Source: Clarireedia homoeocarpa
Lineage: Eukaryota; Ascomycota; Leotiomycetes; Helotiales; Rutstroemiaceae
NCBI GenBank assembly: GCA_001465935.1
Contig: LNKV01000026.1
Location: 305,001-369,000, forward strand
Length of the DNA: 64,000 bases
Direction: 5' to 3'
Part shown: positions 49,392 to 61,911 of the stretch, piece after piece
Layout of the letters: every line of letters starts with the position of its first letter
Position numbering within the stretch: position 1 is the first letter of the stretch
Program-made: the position numbers and the translations under genes
The notes under the pieces: model-generated
Seen by the model: the letters and a program-made list of their open reading frames with translations, nothing else
Database searches by the model: none
Told to the model about the DNA's origin: nothing

Positions 49392-50147
49392 TTATCCTAA
49401 CTGTTCAGTTGATGTTTTGACTTTTTGCAACTTAGCTTCGACAAGTCTTTCGACCATTTTCTCCAAAACGGTGATCTCTCCACCAGTCCCTTGAGCGAAA
49501 TATCCCTCGACTGCCTTCTCGACATATTTTCCAATCTGGTCAACCTCCACATTGATATACTCTCCTTCCTTCTTTAGCGCTGTGACGATCTTGCTTTGCG
49601 TATAAGCAATCAACATGATCTCGAACCACTCCTCAGTCTCCTTCGTAACCGTCAAACTCGCTCCATCCAACGTAACATATCCTTTCTCTACAATATATCT
49701 CATAACCTGCTTATCTCTTGGCCTCAGCCTCAGCGTCAACGCCTCGCCATCTTCCTCCCTCTTAATCAACTCCGCGACTGTATCCACATGCCCTTGCACG
49801 AAATGTCCTCCCATGCGCGTATTCGCCGAAACCGCGCGCTCGAGATTGACCTCCGAGTTGACTTCAAGCGAACCAACATTTGTACGACGAAGGGTTTCCG
49901 GGGCGCATCCAACTGTGAAGCTGTCGCTCGTGAAGCTGGTAACGGTGAGACAGATTCCATTAACGGAAATGCTGTCACCGAGTCCGCAGTCACCGAGGAT
50001 GGCCGCTGCGTTACTTATAGTGAGGGTAGCACCATATTGGCTATCGAGCTTGATGTCGGAGACGACTAGATTTTGGTTAGGCAGAGGAATTGGAAGATGG
50101 AATATGAGATACAAACCTCCTTTGATCTCTACTAGACCAGTAAACAT
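49392..50147 (-). CDS. RIB5: Riboflavin synthase (lumazine dismutating)
   Basis: Converts two molecules of 6,7-dimethyl-8-ribityllumazine into riboflavin and a pyrimidinedione, the last step of vitamin B2 synthesis. Two exons: 50147-50117 and 50065-49392, 234 residues, near the usual length. The N terminus MFTGLVEIKG is the family signature; the splice makes VEIKGVVSDI. The two lumazine-binding halves are visible by repeated GDSISVNGICLTV and YVTLDGASLTV blocks, and the MGGHFVQGHVD block lies between them. No lesion was seen. The intron is short with a GTTTGT donor, less canonical than most here. Confidence 0.95.
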   Translation of the reverse strand: MFTGLVEIKGGLYLIFHLPIPLPNQNLVVSDIKLDSQYGATLTISNAAAILGDCGLGDSISVNGICLTVTSFTSDSFTVGCAPETLRRTNVGSLEVNSEVNLERAVSANTRMGGHFVQGHVDTVAELIKREEDGEALTLRLRPRDKQVMRYIVEKGYVTLDGASLTVTKETEEWFEIMLIAYTQSKIVTALKKEGEYINVEVDQIGKYVEKAVEGYFAQGTGGEITVLEKMVERLVEAKLQKVKTSTEQLG

Positions 50148-51199
50148 CGTGAACAGAAGTTGAAGGGTGACGTTGATTTAAAATCACGTCTGCCTGTAGG
50201 AGATATTTGCGATTTGCGCTTTACCCCGCCGGGCCAATAATAGAGTATCCGACAAAAGAGTGAGCTAAGCCTTATTGGGATGTAGGATATCACTCTACTG
50301 GCGGAGCCCGTCGCTGCTGCAACGCCTGCAGTGAGAGGTTCGGTGGTCTCTCAACATAGCTAATTCGTGTATTGTATGTTTAGTAAGGAAACAAGACCCT
50401 AAGCACTACTATTAGATTGCCTGCCTGCTTGCTGGATTATCTACACGCAAGCAAAGCATCAAGTCCAACGTCCACTTCATGAAGCACACAGAATCGCAGC
50501 CCGTCCAGCCAATTCTGATGCAAGCATACGATACGAAGACGAGCTGGGGCAGCCAATTTTTCTAAGATATGCAGAGTAGACATCATGTGGGGACCACACA
50601 CAGGATTCCAAGCTCTTGGTAGCTAATATGCCAAGTCACTAGTAGAAGCATGCTCGGACATCACTGCCGCTCGTCAAAGCAAAACTCAAATCAGCTCTAT
50701 GACGATTGTGATGCTTTTATTGGCACATTTATTGAATATGGACTTGGTATTTCTGTGTTAGCTTGATATGGCAACCAGAGTTTCAATACGGCAATTGGCA
50801 ATTGGTGTTGATTGGAGTGAGTTATCGGAGAACCAAGTTGAGCATTGAAAACTAGGTAAATGGCTTATGTCACTCACAGAATGGATACATGGGTACGTCA
50901 AGAGGCATATCTACCGTAGCATTGCCCTTTGGTCGCCTCCTCCATCGAACAATTTCTTGAAGGTCAGAATTACGGATCGAACACTTGCTGCTCATTCATC
51001 TCATCGATGTTGTGGATAACATGGCAATGGCGATGAATGTCCTCATTACTCCTAGCGTCCAGTCCGGCTCAAGTGACTTAGGAGACTCGATATCAACCTC
51101 ACCAGTATAAGTAGTCGGTCGGAATCCTGTTGTGGTAAACAGACACCTTACTACTATCCCACAGCACATGCCTTATCACCAGAAACCTCTACAGGCATT
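50148..51199. other. Divergent intergenic region, no gene seen
   Basis: About 1 kb between riboflavin synthase and the next plus-strand gene. No domain or repeat was recognised. Confidence 0.5.
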
Positions 51200-51559
51200 A
51201 TGTCAGGACAAAATCAATCCAACATCCCCGACGGTCTCCCAGTCAACGATGACTATGTCTCTCGACCAGGCCAAAAAGACACGGTTCTAGTTCAACGCGA
51301 TGGTGCTCTAATTGAAGACCCCATAGATCCCGCAACTGCAAACAGTGATTCGCAGTTACGTGAGTCCTATCATCTAATGTGAAGCAGATCGAAACTGACA
51401 ATATTCACTCTAGGACGAGATGAAGAAGATGCCATCGACAAGGGCAACATCATCGATGAGAGGACGAGAGGAAAAACCAAGCCTGCTGGAACTTACCGGG
51501 CTCCTGGTGACGAAGAGGGTTTACCTGTGAATAATGGTAGAAGTGCTATTGCACAGTAG
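51200..51559 (+). CDS. Small acidic conserved-looking protein, unknown function
   Basis: Two exons, 51200-51359 and 51414-51559, joined in frame across a 54-nt intron with GTGAGT donor and CTCTAG acceptor, giving 101 residues. The protein is hydrophilic and acidic, with no signal peptide or membrane segment. The second exon has DEEDAIDKGNIIDERTRG and ends GLPVNNGRSAIAQ; GLPVND also occurs near residue 12, so an internal repeat is possible. I do not recognise a domain. The well-formed splice and short length support a real gene. Confidence 0.6.
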
Positions 51560-51760
51560 ACGCGGGGAAGATAATATCAACAAAATGGGTTTGGTCGCAA
51601 GCGGCGCCAGAAGGAGCGGGGAAACCTCTACCGCAGTCACCAGTGATCCGAGACAGGAATATCCCATCCAAGATAGAAATTTTGTCCTGATCATTAAACA
51701 TTTCATTATCGCATAAATAATCCGCGTCTGGGCTGCCGCGCATCGTTATCTGCCCATAGC

Positions 51761-53146
51761 CTATGCTGGAACCGTGATACCATTCGGTGCCTCTTCCGGT
51801 TCGTATATCCGTGGTATTAATCCCTCAGCCATAGTTATAGCCCCCTCCATATTATCCTTATTGAATAAGAATAGTCCTTGCATCGCCGCAGCGCTTGTAT
51901 GAATCTTCGGCTTGTTGATAGTGCCGTCTTCACGGGTGATGATGCCGAGCTCTTCCAATTTTGCCAAGAATCTCACTCGTCCTTTGTGATCGACGTCAAT
52001 ATCACCGTAGAACCTATCCCACATTTCTGCTGCTTGGTATCTTGTGGCCTCGCCTATCCTGACGGCCATATCAACTCTTCCAGGTCGTATTAGAGCTTCG
52101 TCAAGCATGTCGATGTGATTCGTAGTCAAAAATGCTATTCGTTCTTCGCCAGCTGCCACTCCATCTAATGCATTCAGTAGCCCCGAAAATGTGACTGTAG
52201 CACCAGCGTAGCCATCCGCATCTCGCTGTCTTCTGTTCACAAAAGCTGCGTCTGCATCTTCCAGCAGCAGAATAGTCCTCGGTGGTAATTTCGTAAGGCA
52301 GGACGCCAGTTTATCGTCCGTCATTCCCCGCTCACTCATGTTGATAATTGAGACCCCAAAATCAAATGCGCCAGCCAATGCTTGTATAAAAGAGCTTTTA
52401 CCGCTGCCCGGCGGTCCATAAAGTAGGTATCCTCTGCGATATGGTATACCTCGATCGACATACCATTGCTGTCTGTTTAAGAAATCCTCGACGTCTTCGA
52501 TGATTCGCTCTTTCACTCCTCGATCCAGTATTACCGACGATAATGGCCGCTTCCGTCTAGGGAGACCGAATTTCCTCCATTCCTGCCCTGAGAACGTCCA
52601 CATGACCGTTTTGCCCTCATGCGCCGTCGCTGCAAGTTCCTGTGCTTCCTTGAAGATGTCTTCAAAAATTTGCCTGTGCGCGTACAAAGTCCTTAGCGTA
52701 ATTGTTTCGTGCGGTTCTCCTGTGGTCATATTAGATGAGCTCTGCTTCTCCCGCTCAACCATTATGAACGCATTCCTATGCCTAATGATATATTTCCCAT
52801 AACCTGGCTGCATAAGTCCCCTGGCCTTCGAAGGATCTGGACCCGCAGTGTTGACAGCCAAATCATGGACTCGTGTAATTCGTGCGGTAAGGAAGCCGCT
52901 TTGTGGTCGAGGTAGTGTAAGCCATGATAGAATCCATTGGTACGATGGATCTTGCTTGCTTATTTCGAGGTTGACCAAAAGTCGTCGTTGGATTAGGCCA
53001 GCTCCTCGTATTACCGAGCGTCGCGCAATGGCTGCAGCAGTACCAAGACCTGCGAGGCCGACACCGCCTGCAAAGACAGGATTTTCGAAGAGTGCATCGA
53101 GGGAAATGAGCGATGTTGTCGCTGTGGTGGTGGATGTCGTGGACAT
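51761..53146 (-). CDS. BCS1-like AAA ATPase (mitochondrial chaperone family)
   Basis: AAA protein of the BCS1 family; the founding member moves the Rieske protein across the mitochondrial inner membrane for complex III assembly. Single-exon frame, 461 residues. The N-terminal segment has a hydrophobic Gly/Ala-rich stretch (FAGGVGLAGLGTAAAI), a possible membrane anchor, followed by the BCS1 N-terminal domain. Walker A is YGPPGSGKSS, Walker B is TILLLEDADAAF, and the arginine-finger region reads ALIRPGRVDMAV. Whether it is the true BCS1 orthologue or a paralogue is uncertain, since fungi often carry several. No lesion was seen. Confidence 0.85.
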   Translation of the reverse strand: MSTTSTTTATTSLISLDALFENPVFAGGVGLAGLGTAAAIARRSVIRGAGLIQRRLLVNLEISKQDPSYQWILSWLTLPRPQSGFLTARITRVHDLAVNTAGPDPSKARGLMQPGYGKYIIRHRNAFIMVEREKQSSSNMTTGEPHETITLRTLYAHRQIFEDIFKEAQELAATAHEGKTVMWTFSGQEWRKFGLPRRKRPLSSVILDRGVKERIIEDVEDFLNRQQWYVDRGIPYRRGYLLYGPPGSGKSSFIQALAGAFDFGVSIINMSERGMTDDKLASCLTKLPPRTILLLEDADAAFVNRRQRDADGYAGATVTFSGLLNALDGVAAGEERIAFLTTNHIDMLDEALIRPGRVDMAVRIGEATRYQAAEMWDRFYGDIDVDHKGRVRFLAKLEELGIITREDGTINKPKIHTSAAAMQGLFLFNKDNMEGAITMAEGLIPRIYEPEEAPNGITVPA

Positions 53147-55019
53147 TTTGCGTCATAAATTTGATTTTGGTGTAGCCGCGTCGAGAAATTTCAACTTCGG
53201 AAATTTCCCCGCAATTGTGGAACTTCGCACTTCGCACTTCGCTCGCGCCTTTCTTACTGTGGACGAAGACATTAAGAAACAACTTTCATACCCATTTAAC
53301 ATTTAGACGCCATGCGCATATCACGCGGCAAGGTTATGCTTCACTCATAGATATGAAGTATTTTCTTCCAAGACACATCTAGTGGCTCACCTGCGCAGAC
53401 AATGTAGTGAAAACTTGGTGAAAACGACAACTACTTAAAGTGACGACCGAGATTAAAACCCATATCCTCCAGTACGCAGGTTACTGTGATCGTTCGCATG
53501 AAACATTTGAAACCCCTTGACCTGTGAGCGGGAATCGACATCAGGCAGTGGACCTCAGTCACATACAATTGCTGGGATCTATCATACTCGCATTCATCAA
53601 CCTCTTGTGTCATATACACAACATCAAAGAAAAGCTCGGTGTCGGTTATCTAGGAGGTTCTGTTCTAAGGCTCGTGTTTTAGGTATTGGCATGGAAAGTT
53701 GGTGTAGTACCTGTCTCGTTCTATAGTTTGGAAGAGACACACGCCATGCGTAGATAGCCACGACTTTGCAACGCCTTGAAGTCGAAATAGACTTTAGTGC
53801 CGTGGTCGATTGTCTATGTTGAGCAGTACTCTGCAGTGGCCCACAGATGCTTGGCCGCGCTTACGATGTAACCCATGGAGGATTGAAATATAACCGTTGC
53901 TATGTGTCTGCGCTACTACAATGCCCACCGATCGGAGATGGGTCAAGGACGGGAACGTGCAAGTGGCTCCCAAGATCACGGGCTTGAAGAGTGAATATGA
54001 TTCCTGACGCAGTGATGTGGGTGTTCCAGTATCTTTCAGACAGCCTGTTTCGTTGGAATTATCGGATCAAGTTAGTCCAAGATCTTGAAACTTCGATAAA
54101 TCTGGAGCTCACTTTTGCGCAAACTTCACTTGCAGGCCATTGCATGTTTCCAGGTCCTATACCTTATTACATCACGTTCGAGTTACCCCATCTTTGCAGC
54201 TAGGTCCAGACTCTTCGAGGGAGTGGACTTGCTAAGAGTCACATGCTACAAAACCAGCACGCACCGACTTTTGATATTATATCTATGGTTCTTATATCGA
54301 TCGTCTCAAACCTCAGAATTTGTGGTTAGCATCCATCTTAGAATATTGGAACGGTAGCATGGAAAACCTTTGGATTTTATTCGGATACCCAATCTGAAGT
54401 GTTCCTCGGGCTGTAGTTGAATGACGAGAATAAACCATCAAGGAGCGACTGCTTTTTCTTACCACATTTGACTTCTAATTGCTTTACGTGTCAGGATACT
54501 AGAGCTGTTCATATTCGTCCCAAGTATGAGTGTCTCAACGTCTTTATATTCAGAGATTGGTGTGAAATCCAACCCACCGAGCTCTATAGAGTATAGAAAG
54601 GCGTACAGAAATAAAGTATTCATAGCAAGTAAGATTCCAGGTATCGTGCGAGTATGTAGAAAGCTTGTATTTAAGTTGAGCGAAGCATTTGAAGTCTTTG
54701 GAGCCCCTCAAACAATTTAGTACAGCCCTGGACCCGTCCATTTCTTACGTCTCGCTTTTTAATTCGAACAATTGCATATTGTCCGCACTCGTATCCTCCA
54801 CTTGTTGCAACCGAACTAGTCTGTTCTCGCAAGTATTGCGGGCAGCCCTTACGATGAATAAAGTAGCACAGAAGCTGCAAGGTCTTAAGGAAGGGTTTCT
54901 TGAAGATGAAAGCTTTCCCGCGCCCGGCGTGGTGTTGTATGCGGTGTGAAAGGTCTTCTATCGTCAATGGCCAGATACACATTACAGAAATTTTATATAA
55001 TTCAGTGGCTCTCAAAATG
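53147..55019. other. Gene-poor region before the SulP pseudogene
   Basis: No gene was recognised. Short frames have no domain. Together with 56200-59186 it forms a 6-kb island of non-coding or decayed DNA. Confidence 0.5.
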
Positions 55020-56200
55020 CTCGCCGTGATAACTCATAGACGATATCATTGCCTGGATTACTGCGCCTTAGTACTGGTTCTTCAAGCGCTAGGAATCGCT
55101 GCACTCGCGGGAGTATCCCTATAGGATGGTCTTTTCGCAAGTTGGCTGCCCTCAGCAATTTATTTCCTCATGGGTATTTCGAAAGGTAATGTACATTACA
55201 AAGAAACTGAATTGCATAGCATCTTGCTATGGGACCTACCACACCTTTGGGACTACTAATGGGTGTCGCCATTCTGTCAATAACAGCATGAGACCTCCCA
55301 ATTCGATCAGCACTAACTCCGGCTGCACTTTAGTTTTCACTTGGGGCAGTATCTCTCGTTATAGGTCTCCTGAGACTTGGCTGGAACCTCTATTTTGTTT
55401 CTGTGCCTATGCTCGTTGAATTCAAATGACTTCAGCCATTATTCTAGTTAAAAGTCAAGTTCCCGTCATACTTGCGGAGTGATGTCAGCACATCGTCCAT
55501 CCAACAAGGGAAGGACATTATACGACGGATTGAAACATCGCAACCTTTATCGTTGGCGATTGGCGTAGCTTCGATTGTATTTCATTATTGGTTTCAAACT
55601 CGTAGGATAAACTGGGGCCACAAGAGCCGCATACTTCGAGTGTTACCAAACACTCGAAATGCTGTTGTCATTGTCATTTTTACTGGTTCATATGATGTTC
55701 ACTTCCATTGCACCGGTTGACCACTGCGATATAGAGAGCACTATATTCAGTAGCGTGGAAAGACTATGAATCCCGTTACTAGTGGGAGGAGTTCCAAAAG
55801 GGACCCAAATCATCTCATTAGAATCTCCACTCATCTATGCTAAGGCGGAAAGAATTAGGAAGGATATAATCGAGGCAGTGGAGACGAACCATGAACCTAC
55901 ACCATCTGGTCCCACGTCTAGAAGAATGTGGAACGGAAACCGGATCAAGCGTATAGCATCTTTGCGACGAACAAACAATATCAACACACCAACGCGATAT
56001 CTTCCCAAGCTTGAAGTCCTCATCACTGACCTCACGCGAGTCTCATTCATCGACACAACGAACCTCACTCATCTCCAAGACGAACTGATGGCATACACTG
56101 GCGACGCCATGGAGATTGACTCGTCGACATGAATGCTGCTGTTTGGAGAAGTTTGACAGAATCAGATGGCCTCTAGCCACATGGCAAGAATCGCAAATAG
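55020..56200 (+). pseudogene. SulP-family sulfate/anion transporter (SLC26-like), decayed
   Basis: Relic of a membrane transporter with a C-terminal STAS domain. Pieces occur in order. Near 55080-55190 the frame reads ALGIAALAGVSL, then TAG (55122-55124), then DGLFASWLPSAIYFLMG. From 55229 it reads MGPTTPLGLLMGVA, a TGA at 55289, a TAG at 55331, then SLGAVSLVIGLLRLGWNLYF. After a frame change, near 55550, it reads SLAIGVASIVFHYWFQTRR with RILRVLPNTRNAVVIVIF. The STAS part (55782-56132) reads PLIYAKAERIRKDI, then LEVLITDLTRVSFIDTTNLT. The tail after another frame change reads FDRIRWPLATWQES. Multiple stops and frameshifts mean no functional product. Confidence 0.85.
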
Positions 56201-56815
56201 GGCTAGTTGTCGGCATCGATATAAAATTCGAGGATATTGGAGATGCGGCTGCAGCGCCGAGAAACTTCAGGGCGTCGACTGGTCCTGGTCGCCGTTGTAA
56301 GCATAAATATAATCTTAATCTTGTAACTGATGTTTTATTCTTCGAGATATTTAACCCTCATGTCGACTGCGCCGGTGCAAATCAAGTAGTATACGGCAAA
56401 GGCATATTAATCAATCATGACATTGTCTCCTCAATTAAAGGTACATCGTGCACATTGAAGCAGAAAGATTCACGATACCTGGGCTCTTCTGCAGTACCAA
56501 GTGCTTCCCTTAGTAGTTAGTGCTGGACGATAAAGCTCGTAACCACATCGCCACGTGTCAAGATCCCATTTTCGAGTTTTTGAATCTTCATCACATGAAA
56601 ATGGCTTACCACAACATAGTCGAATTGATACAAGCATTGCCCATAACAGGTATTAAATGAGTACTGGTGATGTCGCGTCGCAGATTCCAGCTGTTTTGCG
56701 CTTTTTGACGCCTTGTTCGAGCCAGCCGGGCCGAACAATTACAGTAAGGTTGCAACATAAATTCATGCTCCAAGTTTCCGGGTCTCTCTGGGTTGGATCG
56801 TTACATCCATCCCAT

Positions 56816-56839
56816 CCACATCCACATCCACATCCACAT
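56816..56839. repeat. (CCACAT)4 hexanucleotide repeat
   Basis: Four perfect tandem copies of CCACAT in the gene-poor island. Confidence 0.9.
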
Positions 56840-59098
56840 GTCAAAATACGATCGGCATGATTGAATTGAGGCTGAATGCCCCGCGGGCGGAAGTCGTCTA
56901 GAGATGCAGCCTTCAAACTTCATTTGGGCCGAGAATCTCAGTGTCGTGTCGCGTCGACGAGGATTTCTCCCGAGCAATTTAATCAACGAAAAAGGTGAAA
57001 AAGATTTCGTCATGTCCGGGCTCCTAACACATCTCCCCGTCGATGCATGTCTCGCGGCCTTAAACGTATGGACCTGTTATTTCTACCGCTACCATCGTAA
57101 TGCATTCAGAGCACATCGGTGCTCGCTCGTATGGTGGAGCCCCTCCATAGGCAAAGATCAACACGAGCTGAGGTGGAAGACCATTACTTTCTTGTCCCGT
57201 CATGAATTGAGCCATCAAGGATCGAATATTGGCCGCAGAACCACCGGTTCTATGAACGCAATCCCATTGCGATGCTGCTCGCGCTATCTTAATTCAATTT
57301 TCATTGTGTTTCAAGCGTCTTGCGAATGGTCCTTCTCCTTCCTTTGCCGCGCAATCACTAGAATAAGGAAGATATCTACCTGTGCTGTCGACAAGTGCTA
57401 TTCGGAATGAAGACACCACAATGGACAACATGCTGGCCGAGTGGCTTGCACGAAAAGGGGTTGACCATGTCATTATATTTTGCTCAATGCCAAAAGGCAG
57501 TTGGTCGTGTCTACCTAGGGAGAAGACATGCGGCAATAATTTTACTTGCAATCATTTATCCCACTCTGGCTTCAATAACACACGTCCAATCAAATACTCA
57601 ATCCACGGAGTAATTATTCGAAATGACAGGGTGAAATCTGGCCGGATAGTTTCAAAACACCTGGCCTTACCATTTTATTCTATGTTAAAAATTTTCAGCA
57701 AATCCAGTACGTCAGGTATTGGCTGAGAGGGTTCGTGCTACTTAGCTGCAGCGTCTCCGAAAGATTATCATTGGCTCTGTACTCGTCATCATTACTCGCC
57801 GATATCATTACTCGCATGAAAAAGTTTTTCTTCTTTGGCTACTCTAGCTTCACTATTAGTATTGTAATCTGGCATGGTCAAATGCCGGCATGACCATGTA
57901 CATTCATGTTGGCTCGCAAGTGTATTGCTCTGTGGGGCTCCCTTTACTAACATCGCTGACTGACTCGGAACAGGGAATTCTTCGTTGATCAATAGCAAAG
58001 GGCCCATGCTACGTACCCCATTCGTGACTGCCAAGAACTGCTGACATGTTATGCTTATTTCCGTTCCATTTGAGGAAAAGCGCCTCTGACTTCAATGTAC
58101 TGATTTTACTGATCACAGGATCCGTTCAAGTGAGTTAGGACAGTACCAACAGCACCACGGGTTCATTTAATGGAAACCGCGTTCACCGCCACGATTCCAC
58201 CAAAATCTAGTCATCAACCTAGACAGGTGGCACCGGAATAACTGGAGGTATGTGACGTATCGCGGGCTTTTTCGGTGCTATGTCAGGCTTCAGTCAAAGT
58301 TTCCAGGCCGATTGTGAGATTCGCGACATGTCACGAATCTTGTCAAACCCTGCCACAGTACCAATAGTTGATTCCGCAGTCTACGGTCCAATCACGGCAC
58401 TCCAGTTTGCCTCTTTTGATCACAAGCTTCCCCACAAAGACTCTTACCTCCGGGTTCTTACCCCGCAATGCATGTGTACCTTTAGCTAGACTCCCCAGAT
58501 TTCGTGCGACAAAAGGGTCGGACCGGAGAACGGCCGTTATCAAACCCAATCTCTGGCCCTGCAGGATTCTCCTAAGAATTTTCTTGCACATGTTGCGCTG
58601 TAGAAGAAAATGGCGGCTTACTGTAGACTTGTGAATTTCGAATCGCTTGAATTTTATGGTGAGTTACGCCGTTTCAAAATCTGTTGCTCAAGCACACTTA
58701 ATATCTTCCTGGCAGAACATGTTCACAAGGCCAGTTTTCGGCAGGAACTCGGAGCCATTTCTACGCATCTCAGTGGCTTCGCTTGTTATGTGTTCCGGTA
58801 CCAAACTTTCGAGATCTACGTCAAGCACGAGGTGTTCTGAATTTGATATGGAGGTGAGTGATCATGAGATTGGACACCCGATGCTAATGGCGCGGACCCA
58901 AAGAGCGTGGTGTCTCTTGTCGCACAAAAAATTATTGAATGAACGCTTGTGATGGCAGTTCTGAAGGAACAACTGCGCAATGTATAGGGTTGCCTCGTTC
59001 ATCACTTGTGTCAAAACCAATGCAATCAAAGACGGCGACCGGAGATGAATCACCTATCCAAGCGTTCCGGATACTCCTGTCGCCACACTCAGTCTGGG

Positions 59099-59110
59099 TA
59101 CATAAATAGG
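59099..59110 (+). promoter_or_regulatory. TATA-like element of the GH55 gene
   Basis: TACATAAATAGG lies about 80 bp upstream of the ATG of the GH55 gene; the start codon itself is in a strong CACCATGG context. Position and sequence fit a core promoter, but it is not tested. Confidence 0.4.
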
Positions 59111-59186
59111 AGACTATGTCCTGGCTATTTCACAGCGGCATTCTTCATCTTCTGCACGACTTTCCTCTCGAGTAACATCATCCACC

Positions 59187-61911
59187 ATGGTTAAGTTACT
59201 ATCAGGCATAGTCTGCCTTTCTCTTGTCATCCAGTCCTCATGCATTCAGTTCAAGATACCCGAGGTAGAAAAGGTAGTTGGGAAGGTCATCAACAAGTTT
59301 GGACCCTATGTTCATAACAAAGGGAACCATTCTAATGTGCCGGTCATCCCACCTAAGGCTGATATGGCCTCAATCATTCCACGTCAAGGCAACACCTACT
59401 GGTACGAACAAATTCAACACCAGGGACGATCAGCATTCGGTCCTGGTGGCTACGTCGTATATCGCAATGTCAAGGACTACGGTGCCAGAGGTAAGTTGAG
59501 ACTCACGGTAAACCATTAAGCAGAAGATATCAAAGCTGACTATGTTTAGGTGATGGTGTCACTGATGATACCGCTGCCATTAACGCTGCCATCAGTGCTG
59601 GAGGACGTTGTGGCCAGGGATGCTCTTCAACCACCACTACACCCGCTGTAGTCTACTTTCCTGCTGGAACATACTTGATCTCTTCGTCGATCATAGACTA
59701 TTACTACACGCAACTCATTGGGAACCCAAACAATGTCCCAGTATTGAAAGCAACTCCTAACTTCTCTGGCTTTGGTTTGATCGATGGAGATCCATACTTT
59801 AGTCCTGATCTCAATTGGGGATCCACTAATGTCTTCAATCGACAAATCCGGAACTTTATCTTTGATATGACTAGCATTCCGGCTGGAACTACAGCCACTG
59901 GTCTTCACTGGCCTACATCTCAAGCAACCAGTCTGCAAAACTTGGTCTTCCAAATGAGTTCGGCGCCCGGAACCCAGCATACTGGTCTTTTCTGCGAGAG
60001 CGGTACGTACAACCCTCGTCAAGAGAATCTTTATTCTAATTCTTTGATTCAGGTTCTGCTGGGTTGATTGTTGATGTCACGTTCAATGGCGGCCTCATTG
60101 GTGCTGCGATTGGAAACCAACAATTCACCATGCGAAATCTGGTTTTCAACAATTGTGTCACTGCAATCAGCATGTTCTGGGATTGGGGATGGCTGTTCCA
60201 GGGCATCAAGATTAACAACTGCCAAAAAGGAATTGATATGTCAGCTGGTGGTGCGAGTGCGCAAACCGTTGGATCCGTCATACTGCTTGACAGCTCCATC
60301 ACGAATACTCCCGTGGGAATCATAACTGCCTACACTTCTTCTTCCTCACCACCAACTGCTGGCAGTCTTATTCTCGAGAATGTCGTACTCACTAATGTTC
60401 CCACTGCGGTCACTGTGAGTGGCGGCTCAACGGTTCTGCAAGGTACCGGTGGCAGCATGACAATCGCAGCATGGGGGCAAGGTCATGAATATGTTCCTAA
60501 TGGTCCAATCACATTCCAAGGATCCTTCACCCCCAACAATCGACCTGGGTCTTTACTTAGTGGCAACAATTACTACGTACAATCGAAACCTCAATTCAAT
60601 AACCTGCCAGTTTCATCATTCCAAAGTGCCAGAAGCAGTGGTGCAACAGGAGATGGAAACACGGACGATACTTCGGCTCTTCAAAACGGTATCAATTCTG
60701 CAACAGCCGCCGGAAAGGTCTTCTTCATTGATTCGGGAACATATCGTGTTACTACAACAATTACCATCCCACCGGGCGCGAAGATAGTGGGCGAGGCTTA
60801 TCCAAACATTATGTCAAGTGGATCATTCTTCAACAATGCCAACAGTCCACAACCCGTCGTGAAAGTCGGTAATGCAGGGCAAACTGGACAAGTTCAATGG
60901 ACAGACACTATCGTCTCGACTCAAGGTGCACAGGCTGGTGCAACTTTGATTGAGTGGAACCTAGCAACTTCGGGTACTCCATCTGGTATGTGGGATGTGC
61001 ATACTCGTGTTGGTGGATTTGCAGGGTCCAACCTTCAAGTTGCTCAATGCCCGACAAGCCCAGGAAGTTCAACAACCGCCAACCCAAACTGTATTGGTGC
61101 CTATATGGCTATGCACATCACTCCACAAGCTAGCGGTTTGTACATGGAGAATGTATGGCTTTGGACCGCCGATCATGATATTGATGATCCGTCATTGCGA
61201 CAACTTAATATCTACACAGGTAGAGGTTTGTATATTGAGAGTACCGCTGGAACGTTCTGGCTGTAAGTCACCACCCAATGTCATTTATATGGTAAAACTA
61301 ATCAATGATAGCGTCGGTACATCAGTTGAGCATTCAGGTCTGTACCAGTACCAACTCGCCAACACAAAAAATATCTTCTTAGGATTCCTTCAAACAGAGA
61401 CCCCGTAAGTTTTCGCAGAACTAGCATGCAAAATCAGTAACTCACCGATAACCCAGATACTATCAGCCTAACCCCAAAGCGACTGCTCCATGGTCAGTGA
61501 ATAATGCTCTGAATGACCCGGATTTCGCAACTTCTTGCGCCGGCAAAAGCGGCAACTGCGCGAGCGCGTGGGGTCTTCGCATCATTAACTCGCACGACAT
61601 CGTAAGCTACGGTGTCGGCTTGTACTCTTTCTTTGATAACTACTCTACCAGTAAGTTACTCGTCTTTCTATGTTCTTATTACATGTACTAGATTCATCCA
61701 CTAACGAATCAAAGCATGTTCCAATGGTGGCGGTCCCGAGAACTGCCAGAACAATATCTTCAGTGTCGAGGGCACTATTTCCAACGTCAACGTTTACTGC
61801 CTTGCAACTGTTGGTACAACGAATATGATCACGAGAAATGGACAGACGGTTGCGCTATACAGCGGGAATGTCAACGTATACCCAACTTTGGTTACACTCT
61901 ACAGGCCCTAG
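59187..61911 (+). CDS. Secreted GH55 beta-1,3-glucanase
   Basis: Glycoside hydrolase family 55 enzyme that splits beta-1,3-glucan, outside the cell. Six exons: 59187-59490, 59550-60002, 60053-61262, 61312-61404, 61457-61650 and 61715-61911, 816 residues, normal for GH55. The N terminus MVKLLSGIVCLSLVIQSS is a signal peptide. Two pectate-lyase-3-like beta-helix halves are visible: first YRNVKDYGARGDGVTDDTAA, then a second ARSSGATGDGNTDDTSAL block. The conserved GH55 C-terminal part includes YMENVWLWTADHDIDD, SVEHSGLYQYQLANT and YYQPNPKATAPW. It ends YSGNVNVYPTLVTLYRP. All introns fit GT-AG with frame continuity, and no lesion was seen. Catalytic-residue assignment needs alignment. Confidence 0.94.

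Larger units (their letters stand above)
56201..59186. other. Gene-poor region with a hexanucleotide repeat
   Basis: About 3 kb with no recognised gene. A (CCACAT)4 array lies at 56816-56839. Frames of 60-170 codons at 56904-57410 and 57382-57726 have no domain or ATG-supported structure. Confidence 0.45.

Noticed and set aside
56904..57410. 168-codon plus-strand frame after the SulP relic
   Set aside because: No recognisable domain and no support for an intron-bounded gene; its frame has no matching homologous block of SulP that I could see.
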